A DNA stretch of 64,000 nucleotides from Actinomadura sp. NBRC 104412. GTDB lineage: Bacteria; Actinomycetota; Actinomycetes; Streptosporangiales; Streptosporangiaceae. Location: positions 157,094-221,093 of the forward strand of contig NZ_BSTM01000013.1 of assembly GCF_030269515.1 (NCBI RefSeq). Reading direction: 5' to 3'. Within the stretch, counting starts at the first letter, position 1. Each line of letters opens with the position of its first letter. The notes beneath the pieces are model-generated. The model searched no databases. It worked only from the letters and a program-made list of their open reading frames with translations, and was not told the origin of the DNA. A program made the translations under genes and the position numbers. This document shows positions 26,454 to 36,100 of the stretch, piece by piece.

Positions 26454-26795
26454 TCAGGCGATCCAGCCGTCGGCGCGCGCCTCGTCCAGTGCCTGATCGG
26501 CGTTCCTGTCGCCGAGCATCTCCAGTCCGCGCACCGCCCAGAACCGCAACGAGTCGTCCACGCTCCGCAACTGGCCGCGGAACACGTCCAGCGCCTTCGG
26601 CGAGCGGGCCTCGGCGATGAGCTCCAGCAGCCAGCAGCGCAGGTCGTGATCGTCGCGTTCGGCCTCGAACTCCGCGATCAGCTCGTCGACGTAGGCATCG
26701 GCGTGCTCGCGCAGGAAGTCGAACGCGTCCTCCCGTACCCGCAGGTCGTTCTCCCGCATGCGGTGCATGGCCTGATCGAAACGGCGCCGCGACAT
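26454..26795 (-). CDS. Small HEAT-repeat-like protein
   Basis: The 113-residue, strongly acidic protein is all helical. Two or three helix pairs are visible: LRVREDAFDFLREHADAYV, LRCWLLELIAEARSPKALDV and LRFWAVRGLEMLGDRNADQA. The LRxW spacing is typical of HEAT-like repeats used for protein binding. No catalytic residues. Partner unknown. Confidence 0.65.
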   Translation of the reverse strand: MSRRRFDQAMHRMRENDLRVREDAFDFLREHADAYVDELIAEFEAERDDHDLRCWLLELIAEARSPKALDVFRGQLRSVDDSLRFWAVRGLEMLGDRNADQALDEARADGWIA

Positions 26796-26894
26796 ACGCC
26801 GACCCTAGGGGCGCCCACCGACATGCCGGCGCACCGGCCCGGACCACCGGAAAAAGGGAAGGTGGCGGCGGCGACGGCGGGTTAGCGTCGGCAT

Positions 26895-27464
26895 GTGGAA
26901 AGCCCTGTGGACAACGCGATGACGATCACCTGGCGCCGGCTGGCCGAGCCGGACTTCCCCTTGCTGAGCCGGTGGCTGGCCGAGCCACATGTGGCCAGGT
27001 GGTGGAACCACGAGACCTCGATCGAGGCGGTGACGCGCGACTTCCTGCCGGCGACCAGGGGCGAGGACCCGTCCGAAGACCTGCTCGCCTTCCTGGACGG
27101 CAGCCCGTTCGCCTTCGTGCAGCGCTGCCGGCTGCACGACTTCCCCGAGTACGTGACCGAGCTGGCGGCCGTCGTGGACGTCCCCGACGGGGGGATGACG
27201 ATCGACTACCTGATCGGTGATCGCGGGCTGACCGGCCGTGGCCTCGGACCCGCGCTGATCCGCGCGGTCGTCGCGGAGACCTGGGAACGGTATCCCGAGG
27301 CCACGGCGGTCATCGTCCCGGTGCCGGCGGCCAACCGGGCCTCCTGGCGCGCGCTGGAGAAGGCCGGCCTGCGGAGGGTCGCGGAGGGCGAGCTGGAGCC
27401 GGACAACCCCATCGACGACCGATCCCACTACGTGTACCGGATCGACCGGCCGGCGGCCTCCTAG
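26895..27464 (+). CDS. GNAT acetyltransferase, AAC(6')-like
   Basis: A GTG start gives 189 residues. An internal ATG at 26919 is an alternative, and neither has a strong ribosome site. The sequence follows AAC(6')-Ib-type enzymes closely: WWNHETSIEAVTRDF, DLLAFLDGSPFAFVQR, TIDYLIGDRGLTGRGLGPALIR (acetyl-CoA pyrophosphate loop), ANRASWRALEKAGLRRV and PDNPIDDRSHYVYR. Such chromosomal homologues transfer acetyl from acetyl-CoA. Aminoglycosides are the known substrates of the clinical members, but a native substrate is not known. Resistance is inference. Confidence 0.8.
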   Translation: MESPVDNAMTITWRRLAEPDFPLLSRWLAEPHVARWWNHETSIEAVTRDFLPATRGEDPSEDLLAFLDGSPFAFVQRCRLHDFPEYVTELAAVVDVPDGGMTIDYLIGDRGLTGRGLGPALIRAVVAETWERYPEATAVIVPVPAANRASWRALEKAGLRRVAEGELEPDNPIDDRSHYVYRIDRPAAS

Positions 27465-27497
27465 AGCCCGGCCTCCACCCGGCACCCGACCACAACG

Positions 27498-27568
27498 TGT
27501 ATGCAATCTCGTGGAAATATTCGGGTGTTCCCTTGTGTATGCCGTCCGTCATGGAATAGATGTATACA
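27498..27568 (+). promoter_or_regulatory. Three TGTATRC-type repeats before the hydantoinase operon
   Basis: TGTATGCA (27498-27505), TGTATGCC (27536-27543) and the fully palindromic TGTATACA (27561-27568) occur in the gap before the operon. TGTATACA is the kind of core seen in GntR/FadR-type operators. No regulator gene of that type is adjacent. Confidence 0.35.
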
Positions 27569-27601
27569 ACCCGCCCCGACGCCGTGGTAGAGGGAGGCCG
27601 T

Positions 27602-29671
27602 GTGCGCTACAGACTTGGCGTGGACGTCGGCGGGACGTTCACCGACATCCTTCTCATCGACGAGGAGACCGGGCAGACCTTCCGGGCGAAGACCCCCTCG
27701 ACGCCGCACGACCAGTCGATCGGCGTCGTCGCGGGGATGCGCAAGGCCGCCGCGGAGGCCGGCATCGACCCGTCCCAGATCGGGCAGGTGCTGCACGGCA
27801 CGACCGTCGCGACCAACGCGATCCTCGAGGGCAAGGGCGCCAGGGTCGGCCTGGTGACCACCCGCGGGTTCCGGCAGGTGCTCCAGATCGCCCGGTCCTT
27901 CGTCCCCGGCGGGCTGGCGGGCTGGATCATCTGGCCCAAGCCCGAGCCGCTGGCCGCGCTGGAGAACACCATCGAGGCGATCGAGCGGATCGGCGCCGAC
28001 GGCTCGGTCGTCACCCCGCTGGACGAGGACGACATCCGCGAGGGGCTGCGCCGGCTGCGCTCACGCGGGGTGGAGGCGCTGGCCGTCTCGCTGATCAACT
28101 CCTATGTCAACGGCGCGCACGAGCGCCGGATCGCGGAGATCGCCGCGGAGGAGCTGCCCGGGGTGCCGGTGTCGGTGTCCTCCAGCGTCCTGCCGGAGCT
28201 GCGCGAGTACGAGCGGACGATCACCACGGTGGCCAACGGCTATGTCCAGCCGCAGGTCGCGCGCTACATGGAGGGCCTGACCGCCAAGTTCGCCGACGGC
28301 GGCGTGGACGGCGGCCTCTACATCCTGCGCAGCGACGGCGGCCTGGCCTCCGCCACGGTCGCCGCGCGGAACCCGGTGTCGATGCTGCTGTCCGGCCCGG
28401 CCGGCGGCGTCAGCGGGGCGATCTGGGCCGCGAACCAGGCCGGGTTCCGCGACCTGCTCACCTTCGACATGGGCGGCACCTCGACCGACGTGGCGCTCGT
28501 CCAGGACGGCACGGCCAGGATCGGCCGCGAGACCAAGGTCGGCGACCTCACCGTGCGGGCCGCGTCGGTGGATGTGCGGACGGTCGGCGCGGGCGGCGGC
28601 TCCATCGCCCACGTCCCCGAGCTCACCAGGGCCCTGCGGGTCGGGCCGCAGTCGGCGGGCGCCGAGCCGGGCCCGGCGGCGTACGGGGCGGGCGGCACCG
28701 ACCCGACCGTGACCGACGCCAACGTGGTGCTCGGCTACCTGCCGGCCGAGCTGGCCGGCGGTGAGATCACCCTGGACCGGGAGGCGGCGCGGCAGGCGGT
28801 CGCCACCGTGGCCGAGGCGATGGGCCTGCCCAGCGTCGAGGCCGCGGCGCAGGGCATCATCGACATCGTCAACGAGAACATGTTCGGCGCGATCCGGCTG
28901 GTCTCGGTGCAGCAGGGCTTCGACCCGCGGGACTTCGCGCTGGTCGCCTTCGGCGGCGCCGGGCCGCTGCACGCCAACGCGCTGGGCCGGCTCACCGGCG
29001 CGTGGCCGGTCATCATCCCGCCGTCCCCCGGCGTGCTGTGCGCGTACGGCGACGCCACCACCAGCCTGCGGGACGAGGCCGCGCGGACCTACATCCGGCG
29101 CTTCTCCGAGCTGACCGACGCCGAGCTGCACGGCATCCTCACCGAGCTGGCCGAGTCGGCCGCGGCGACGCTGGAGGCCGAGGGCGTTCCGCGCACCGAC
29201 CACACCGTCACCTACCAGGTGGACCTGCGCTACCACGGGCAGGGGTTCGAGATCCCGGTGCCGGTCGACATCGGCGTCTTCGACGGCAAGTCCGACGACG
29301 GCGCGGGGCTGGCCGCGCTCGGCAAGGCGTTCGACGCCGCGCACGAGCAGCTGTTCTCCTTTCTGCTGAGCAACGAGCACGAGCTGGTCAGCGCGCGCGC
29401 CGCCGTCAGCGGCCCGCGCCCGAACGTGCTGGCCGCGCGGCTGCCCGAGGGGGACGGCGACCCGTCGGCCGCGGTGACCGGCACGACCCGGCTGTACGTG
29501 GAGGGCGCCGAGGCCGAGGCGAAGGTCTACGACCGCACGCTGCTGCGCGCCGGCGACGTGATCCCCGGTCCCGCGATCGTCACCGAGATGGACTCCACCA
29601 CCCTCGTCCTGCCCGGCCATGCCGCGACCGTGCACGTCGGCGGCAGCCTGCTGATCCGCCCGGAGGCATGA
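27602..29671 (+). CDS. hyuA: Hydantoinase/oxoprolinase subunit A
   Basis: The GTG at 27602 with AGGGAGG five bases upstream gives 689 residues beginning VRYRLGVDVGGTFTDI. The ATG at 27560 would add 14 unlikely residues and overlaps a candidate operator. The acetate-kinase-like fold is shown by DVGGTFTDI, LHGTTVATNAILE and FDMGGTSTDVALV (second phosphate loop). The C-terminal domain contains VAFGGAGPLHA. Together with subunit B it uses ATP to open a cyclic imide or lactam ring: N-methylhydantoin, hydantoin or 5-oxoproline. The amidase gene downstream favours N-methylhydantoin to N-carbamoylsarcosine. The symbol is generic. Confidence 0.85.
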   Translation: MRYRLGVDVGGTFTDILLIDEETGQTFRAKTPSTPHDQSIGVVAGMRKAAAEAGIDPSQIGQVLHGTTVATNAILEGKGARVGLVTTRGFRQVLQIARSFVPGGLAGWIIWPKPEPLAALENTIEAIERIGADGSVVTPLDEDDIREGLRRLRSRGVEALAVSLINSYVNGAHERRIAEIAAEELPGVPVSVSSSVLPELREYERTITTVANGYVQPQVARYMEGLTAKFADGGVDGGLYILRSDGGLASATVAARNPVSMLLSGPAGGVSGAIWAANQAGFRDLLTFDMGGTSTDVALVQDGTARIGRETKVGDLTVRAASVDVRTVGAGGGSIAHVPELTRALRVGPQSAGAEPGPAAYGAGGTDPTVTDANVVLGYLPAELAGGEITLDREAARQAVATVAEAMGLPSVEAAAQGIIDIVNENMFGAIRLVSVQQGFDPRDFALVAFGGAGPLHANALGRLTGAWPVIIPPSPGVLCAYGDATTSLRDEAARTYIRRFSELTDAELHGILTELAESAAATLEAEGVPRTDHTVTYQVDLRYHGQGFEIPVPVDIGVFDGKSDDGAGLAALGKAFDAAHEQLFSFLLSNEHELVSARAAVSGPRPNVLAARLPEGDGDPSAAVTGTTRLYVEGAEAEAKVYDRTLLRAGDVIPGPAIVTEMDSTTLVLPGHAATVHVGGSLLIRPEA

Positions 29672-29672
29672 C

Positions 29673-31544
29673 ATGGCACAGATCATTCAGAGCACCACCG
29701 AGCCCCTGCCCCGGGTCGAGGTGGACCCCGTCACCGTCGACATCATCGAGAACGCGCTGCGCAACGCCCGGTACGAGATGGACGAGGTGCTGTTCCGCAC
29801 CGCCCTGTCCCCCGGCATCCGCGAGCAGCACGACGAGTTCCCGCTGATCGGCGACCCCGAGGGCAGGATGGTGGTCGGCCAGTTCGGGCTGTCGATCCCG
29901 GCGCTGCTGGACCGGTTCGACGGCACCATCGAGGAGGGCGACGTCCTGCTCACCTCCGACCCGTACTCCTGCGACGGCGCGATCAGCCACGCCAACGACT
30001 GGCTGGTGGTGATGCCGGTCTACGTGGACGGCCGGGTGGTCGGCTGGGCGTCGATGTTCGGGCACATGTCCGACGTCGGCGGCAAGACGGTCTGCTCGAT
30101 GCCGACCGACGCCCACACCATCTACGAGGAGGGCGTGGTCATCCCGCCCTTCAAGCTCTACAGCAAGGGCGTGCTGAACGAGGACGCGCTACGGATCATC
30201 CTCAACCAGGTGCGGCAGCCGGACTGGAACCGGGCCGACCTCAACGGGATCGTGGCGGCCTGCCGCACCGCGTCCCGCCGGATCCAGGAGCTGTGCGCGC
30301 GGTTCGGCGCCGACACCTACGTGTCGACGCTGGAGGCCCTGCTCGACCGCAACTACCAGGCGATGAAGACGCTGCTGACCACGCTGTTCGAGGACGGGGA
30401 GACCCTGTCCTTCTCCGACTACATCTGCGACGACGGCGTGGGGCACGGCCCGTACAAGCTCACGCTGTCGCTCACCCGCACCGGGGACAAGGTCCTGCTG
30501 GACTTCACCGGCAGCGACCCGCAGTCCCCCGGGCCGATCAACTACTACATCAACCCCAATCTGGCCCGGATGTTCTTCGGCATCTACATGATCACGGTGG
30601 CGGACCCGCAGATCCTGTGGAACGACGGGTTCTACCCGCTGGTGGACGTGAAGATCCCGGACAGGTCGTTCTGGAAGCCGGAGTTCCCCGCGGCGCTCAA
30701 CGCCCGCAACCACGGGGTCGGGCGGATCTTCGACCTGTTCGGCGGGCTGCTCGGCCAGAAGACCCCCGACCTGCTGAACGCGGCCGGGTTCTCGTCCTCG
30801 CCGCACTTCATGTACTCGGGCCACTACTCCGACGGCGACCGTAAGGGCGAGTGGTTCCAGCTCTACTCGATCGGCTTCGGCGGCATCCCGGGGCGGCCCA
30901 TCGGGGACGGGCCCGACGGCCATTCGCTGTGGCCCTCGTTCGTGAACATCCCCTGCGAGTACCTGGAGTCGTACTACCCGTTGCGCATCGAGCGCTGGGA
31001 GACGGTCCCGGACACCGGCGGCGCCGGTCTGCACCGGGGCGGCAACGGCGTGGACGTGGCGTACCGGTTCCTGGAGCCGGGGACGATCGCGATCCACGAC
31101 GACCGGTGGCTCACCTACCCGTGGGGCGTCAACGGCGGCGACCCGGGCGCCCGCGGGCGCAAGTGGATCGAGCGGGCCGACGGGACCGTCGAGGTGCTGC
31201 CGAGCAAGGTCCATGACGTGGCCGTGGCCAGGGGCGACGTCCTGCACTTCGTCACCTGGGGCGGCGGTGGCTGGGGGGATCCGCTGGCCCGCGACCCGGA
31301 GCTGGTCGCGCTGGAGGTGCGGCGCGGGCTGGTGTCCTCGGAGGGCGCCAAGCGCTACGGCGTGGTCGTGTCGCCCGACGGGGAGCTGGACCTGGACGCC
31401 ACCGCTGCGCTGCGGGAGCGGCTGCGCGGGGAGCGTCCCGCCGAGCTGCCGGTGTTCAACATGGGCCCGCCGCTGGAGGAGATCATCGCCAACTGCGAGG
31501 CGGAGACCGGACTGCCCGCGCCCAAGCCCCCGGTCCCGGCATGA
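29673..31544 (+). CDS. hyuB: Hydantoinase/oxoprolinase subunit B
   Basis: The ATG lies one base after the subunit A stop; 623 residues, the usual length. Family features: VDIIENALRNARYEMDEVL, RTALSPGIREQHDEF, MVVGQFGLSIPALL, GHMSDVGG (metal-binding region), RTASRRIQELCARFG, LDFTGSDPQSPGPINYY and GGAGLHRGGNGVDVAY. It forms the metal-containing catalytic partner of subunit A in the ATP-dependent ring opening. Tight spacing ensures equal expression. Acetophenone/acetone carboxylases share this fold, but the layout with an isochorismatase-like amidase supports hydantoin chemistry. Confidence 0.85.
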   Translation: MAQIIQSTTEPLPRVEVDPVTVDIIENALRNARYEMDEVLFRTALSPGIREQHDEFPLIGDPEGRMVVGQFGLSIPALLDRFDGTIEEGDVLLTSDPYSCDGAISHANDWLVVMPVYVDGRVVGWASMFGHMSDVGGKTVCSMPTDAHTIYEEGVVIPPFKLYSKGVLNEDALRIILNQVRQPDWNRADLNGIVAACRTASRRIQELCARFGADTYVSTLEALLDRNYQAMKTLLTTLFEDGETLSFSDYICDDGVGHGPYKLTLSLTRTGDKVLLDFTGSDPQSPGPINYYINPNLARMFFGIYMITVADPQILWNDGFYPLVDVKIPDRSFWKPEFPAALNARNHGVGRIFDLFGGLLGQKTPDLLNAAGFSSSPHFMYSGHYSDGDRKGEWFQLYSIGFGGIPGRPIGDGPDGHSLWPSFVNIPCEYLESYYPLRIERWETVPDTGGAGLHRGGNGVDVAYRFLEPGTIAIHDDRWLTYPWGVNGGDPGARGRKWIERADGTVEVLPSKVHDVAVARGDVLHFVTWGGGGWGDPLARDPELVALEVRRGLVSSEGAKRYGVVVSPDGELDLDATAALRERLRGERPAELPVFNMGPPLEEIIANCEAETGLPAPKPPVPA

Positions 31545-32188
31545 CCGGGGACGACGGCCTGTCGCGTGACTACGCCTCGGCCGGGTTCGGCCGCTCCCTC
31601 GACTGGGGCGCCTCGCCCGCGGTGATCGTCATCGACATGGTGCGGGCGTACTTCCAGCCGGGCGCCGAGCTGTACATGGGCACCCGCGACTGCCTGGACT
31701 CGGCCGCGCGGGTGATCGACGCGGCCCGCACCGGCGGCGTCCCGGTGCTGTTCACCCGGGTCGCGTACGGCCCGGACGGCGTGGACGGCGGGCTGTTCTA
31801 CCGCAAGGTCGGGGCGCTGCGGCACTTCGCCGCCGGCGCCCCGGACGCCGCCCTCGGGGAGATCATGCCGGAGGTCGCGCCGCGCCCGGACGAGCTGGTG
31901 CTGGTCAAGCAGTACGCGAGCGCGTTCTTCGGCACCTCGCTGTCGTCCACGCTCGCGGCGGCGCGCATCGACACGCTGGTGATCTGCGGGGTGAGCACCA
32001 GCGGCTGTGTGCGCGCCACCGCGGTCGACGCCATCTCGCACGGCTACGTCCCCATCGTCGTGCGGCAGGCCGTCGGCGACCGCGACCCCCGGCCGCACGA
32101 GGCGAACCTCTTCGACCTCCAGGCGAAGTACGCGGAGGTCCGCGACGAGGCGGAGGTGGTCGAACGGCTGAAGGGCCCGCCGCGATGA
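31541..32188 (+). CDS. Isochorismatase-family amidase, N-carbamoylsarcosine amidohydrolase-like
   Basis: The start overlaps the subunit B stop (ATGA); 215 residues. The Asp/Lys/Cys triad is Asp32 (VIVIDMVRAYF), Lys123 (LVKQYASAF) and Cys156 (GVSTSGCVRAT), with the cis-peptide region VICGVST. The sequence AYFQPGAELYMG near the start is typical of N-carbamoylsarcosine amidases. The predicted reaction is N-carbamoylsarcosine to sarcosine, CO2 and ammonia, following ring opening of N-methylhydantoin. Together these are the last steps of creatinine breakdown by the N-methylhydantoin route. A creatinine deaminase and a transporter are not in the window. Confidence 0.8.
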   Translation: MTGDDGLSRDYASAGFGRSLDWGASPAVIVIDMVRAYFQPGAELYMGTRDCLDSAARVIDAARTGGVPVLFTRVAYGPDGVDGGLFYRKVGALRHFAAGAPDAALGEIMPEVAPRPDELVLVKQYASAFFGTSLSSTLAAARIDTLVICGVSTSGCVRATAVDAISHGYVPIVVRQAVGDRDPRPHEANLFDLQAKYAEVRDEAEVVERLKGPPR

Positions 32189-32235
32189 CGGCGCCGGGCG
32201 CGCCGCTGGACCGGAAGGCCGAGGACCGCGGCCGT

Positions 32236-32778
32236 CTACGCCTGACGGGATTGGCCGTAGATCCGGCACGGACGGCCCATCACCTCGGCGTCCCGAAGGA
32301 ACTCATGCCCGATGCGCTCCGCGACCCGCACCGACCGGGCGTTCTCCGGGGCGATCAGCGAGAGCACCTCGTCCGCGCCGAGCTCGTCGAAGCAGTAGGC
32401 CACGGCCGCGCGCGCGGCCTCGGTCGCGTAGCCCTTCCCCCACGCCTTCCTGGCCAGGCACCACCCGACCTCCAGGCCGGGCCAGCCCTCCGGCCGCCAC
32501 GGGCCCGCACGGCCGACGAAACGCCCGGTGCCCTTCTCCAGGACGGCCCACATGGAGTAGCCGCGTACCTCACGATGGCCGATGATCATGGCGAGGTTAC
32601 GCCACGCGTCCGCACGCGACATGCCGCCCTCGGCGCCCAGGAAGTGACCCACCTCCGGGTCGGCCATCATCGCCGCGTAATCGTCGAAGTCGTCCCCCGT
32701 CAACGGGCGCAGCACAAGCCGCGGCGTGCTCACGTAAGGGTCGCTGGGGTCCAACTCCTGCCTCCGGGGGTCACGCAT
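32236..32778 (-). CDS. GNAT acetyltransferase, RimJ/RimL type
   Basis: 180 residues, starting MRDPRRQ. The RimJ/RimL pattern is seen: TPRLVLRPLTGDDFDDYAAM, then LEVGWCLARKAWGKGYATEAA (acetyl-CoA loop) and SLIAPENARSVRVAERIGHEF. It acetylates an amino group with acetyl-CoA. The substrate may be a protein N-terminus or small molecule. It faces the hydantoinase operon tail to tail (48 bases between stops) and is the last gene before the hpnH fragment that marks the left edge of the proposed island. Confidence 0.8.
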   Translation of the reverse strand: MRDPRRQELDPSDPYVSTPRLVLRPLTGDDFDDYAAMMADPEVGHFLGAEGGMSRADAWRNLAMIIGHREVRGYSMWAVLEKGTGRFVGRAGPWRPEGWPGLEVGWCLARKAWGKGYATEAARAAVAYCFDELGADEVLSLIAPENARSVRVAERIGHEFLRDAEVMGRPCRIYGQSRQA

Positions 32779-32827
32779 CGACGGGCAACGGTTGCCATTG
32801 TGGCCTGCCCGCTCCCCGTCGCCCGGC

Positions 32828-32929
32828 TCAGGAGGCGCGGAGGGCGCGGAGTGATTGCTTCAGGGAGCCCAGTGTGCTGAAGACGGCCGTGGGCTCGTAG
32901 CCGCAGTGCGCCATGCAGTTCGCGCAGCG
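32828..32929 (-). pseudogene. Displaced 3' end of hpnH (left flanking copy)
   Basis: Leftward translation gives RCANCMAHCGYEPTAVFSTL and then GSLKQSLRALRAS before a TGA at 32828-32830. The first 32 residues are identical to the end of HpnH encoded at 48365-48463, in the same orientation. The DNA differs at about 12 of 99 positions, all silent, plus one extra codon before the stop. Similarity stops sharply at 32929. The fragment has no start codon or radical-SAM part. It is best read as the original or displaced gene end left behind by an integration event. Confidence 0.8.
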
Positions 32930-33139
32930 TGCCTTCGAGGACCATGGTGAAGTTCTCACGAAGGGCTGACGCGGACGGCCGCCTACCGGCTCGGTTCAAG
33001 CCCACGGACGTCCGCTCGGGCGATCGGAGAAGAGGACCAACGCGATCAGGGCACCCGCCTCGATCTTCCGTCTCGCCGTCCGGGGGCGTGGGCGAGACCT
33101 GCGTTGCCAGCGGGCGGGGCGTTGTGGTCGGCTGTGGCC

Positions 33140-36100
33140 GTGAGCATCGATCAGTTCTTCGGATTCGGCCCCGGGGTTCCGTTCGTCGCACATGAGGTCT
33201 TCACGGATCGGGAGGAGCAGATCGGGCGCCTTCATCAGGGGATACTGAGGGCTGTCGGACGCCCATGGCCGGTTTCCGAACTGATGGACTTCCAGCGGGC
33301 CGCCGACAACCTTCACACGGTGACCGGTGAAGGCGGTATCGGAAAGTCGACGCTGGTCAGGCATGTCGCCTCGCTGGCCATGGCCGGTGAACTGGACGGG
33401 ATACCGGAGAACAGGGCGGCCGTGGTCGTGGATTTCAGCGATCCGGCCAGCGCCAGTTTCGAGACGATCCTGCTGCGCGTGCGGGCAGGGCTCGGCGGGC
33501 TGGCGAAGTCGTGGCCCGCGTTCGATGTGGCGCTGGCGGTCTACTGGGAGCGGAAGCACCCGGGCGAGTCACTGACGGCGTACCTGAATCGGGGAACGTC
33601 GGAGTCGCGGCGGGTGGCCGAGCAGGTCGGCGGGACGGTCGATCAGGTGCTGGGCGGTTTCGGGGCCGTCACCGCCGCTTACCAGGTGATCAGCAGGCTC
33701 GGCACGACAGTGGCGCAGAAGGCCAGGTTGCGGCGGCTGCGCGCGGAATTGCCTGCACTGGACCCGATCCTGGAGGAGCGGGATCCCGACCGGATGCTCG
33801 GTTACATGCCGGTGCTGCTGGCGGCCGATCTGGAGCGGGTCAGGGCCCAGAAGGACACCCTGGCCCTCTGCGTACTGGACACCGTGGAGAACCTCCAGGA
33901 TCTACCACCCGAGCGCGACGGGCTGGAGGACCTGGTTTCGCGGCTGGTGTACCTGATGCCCAACGTGGCGTTCGTCGCGGCGGGACGACGGCCGCCGCGC
34001 TGGGACGATCCGGTCCGGGCGGTCGGGCTGACCTACGGAGGCGAGCATCGCTGGCCCGGTCTGGCCGGACGCGACCGGCTCGTCCTAGACGGGTTCGAGC
34101 GCGCGTCCGCCCTGGAGTACCTCACGACCCGGCTGACCATCGACGACCGGCCCGCGATCGAGGTACCGATCAGGGAGCGGATGATCGAGGGTTCGGGCGG
34201 CTCGCCGCTGTACCTGGACCTGTCGGCGGCACTGTACGGGCAGTACCTGGCTCAGAGGGAGACGCCCCCGGCCGAGGCGTTCGGGCTGGGCTTCCCCGAG
34301 TTGGTATTGCGCACGATGCGGGACCTCTCCGAGCAGGATCGCGACCTGCTCCGGGCCGCCGCGCTGCTGGAGGCGTTCGACGCGGAGTCCTTGCACGCGA
34401 CCCTTCCGCAGGTGCGGCGCCGCAGGATCGAGGACTTCTTGGCGCGGCCGTTCGTCCACCGGGACGACTCGGTGTGGCCGGCCTGCCACCTGCACGACAA
34501 TCTGCGCCGCAGCGTGCTCGACTGCGATGCTTACACCGCCGACGGGTGGACGGGCGGCGAGCGGCATGAGCATTTGCGGCGGGCGATCGATCACATGGCG
34601 GGCGTGGCGCTGTCGGTCTGGGACGAGCGTCCCGACCATCCCGTCCCCCTCTCGGTCCGCAGCCGCCGGGCCGTGGCCGCGTTCCAGCTCGTGTTCCGGG
34701 GAGCGCATGAGCATGGCGTGCTACCGCCAGTGCTGGCCGAGCTGACCTACAGCCTCAGCGTGCTGGGGCACTGGCAGGTGCTGGCGTCCCTTCCCGAACC
34801 GGCCGACTCCCCCGAGCTGGCTAAGCTCGCCACCGTCGCCAGGCTGACCACGCGAGGCGACCTGAATGCGGAGGACCGCTACCAGCGGATGCGCGAACTG
34901 GTCATCGGCGAGGGCGGGGAGGATGCGTCCGGCCCTTTCGCGGACTACTACCGGTACGAGCTGGCCAGCCGTGCGCACGTCACCGGACGGGTGATGGAGG
35001 CGGGCCGGCATCTGTCGGCGATCGGCTTGGAGAACTCCCACATTGGGGCCAGCGCCCTATTCGGCCAAGCCGACAATGCCTTGCGCCGCGGGGAGTACGT
35101 CGCCGTCGAGGAGCTGATGGAGCGGGCGTCCGGCGCGGGGCTGGACAAGATCCGCGTAGCCGACATGCTCGGCCACACCTACATTCACAACGCCAGGTTC
35201 GAGGACGCGGCGGCCCTGTTCCGGCGGACGCTGGACGAGGCCAGGGCGGCGAGCGCACCCCTATGGGAGGCCCGCGCCATGCGGCATCTCGCCCTCGCGC
35301 TGATGTGGTACGCCCCGGAGCGCACGCTGGACCTGACCCCGGCCGCCCGCGAGCTTAACGACGCCGTCGGCGAGCTGATCGGGGTCGCGCAGTGCGATCT
35401 GGCCGCCTCGATGGCGCACGCTCTGCAAGGCGAGCACGACAGAGCGGCGGAGCTGTTGGAAGAGGCCGCCCGCCGTTATGAGGAGCTGGGAGCCACGGCC
35501 GAACTCACCCCGGCCGAGGCCATTCGAGTCCTTCAGTACGCCGCCGCCGGACGCGGTGAGGAGGCCAGCGCGATCGCGCAACGGCTGGCGGAGGCCACCC
35601 GCCACGGCGAACCGGAGTGCCTGCCCGTCTGGGTCGTCGTCACGGGCCTGTGGGCAGGATTGCGTCACCCGGAGACGTCCGCGCCGGTCCGCTGGCTCGG
35701 CGATCTCGACGCCACGATGCGCCGCTGGCGACGTCCTCTCGAACGGCTCAGGACGCGCCACACCGGCCTGCCGCTCGTCCCCTGCGGGCGCCTGGACGTG
35801 GCCGACCGCGACGCACCGATCCCGACCGACCGGTTCGACACCGCCGACATAGCGCGGATCGTGCGGGCCGCGTCGACAAGTCCTTCCTACGACGGGCCTC
35901 CGGTCGCGGACGACGGGACCGGCGGGGTCGTCGTCGGACGCCGGACGATCCTCAAGCCGCAGCGCCGGAGGCATGAGCGCCTGGAGACCGTGCTCCGTTT
36001 CGAACGCCTCCGCGCGGCGACCGGCCTGCCCGCTCCCCGCCTGCTCGACCACGGCACGATCGATACGGGATCGGACCCTAGGTGGTGGGCCGTCCTTCAA

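Noticed and set aside
26245..26847. Long N-terminal extension of DUF574 copy 2
   Set aside because: The ATG at 26244 has a GGAGG site and gives the normal family length; the extension runs through the HEAT-like gene in another frame.
33104..33139. TTG at 33104 as the start of the STAND fusion
   Set aside because: The added residues do not resemble the domain start and no ribosome site precedes the TTG. GTG 33140 gives a more natural N-terminus, though this stays uncertain.
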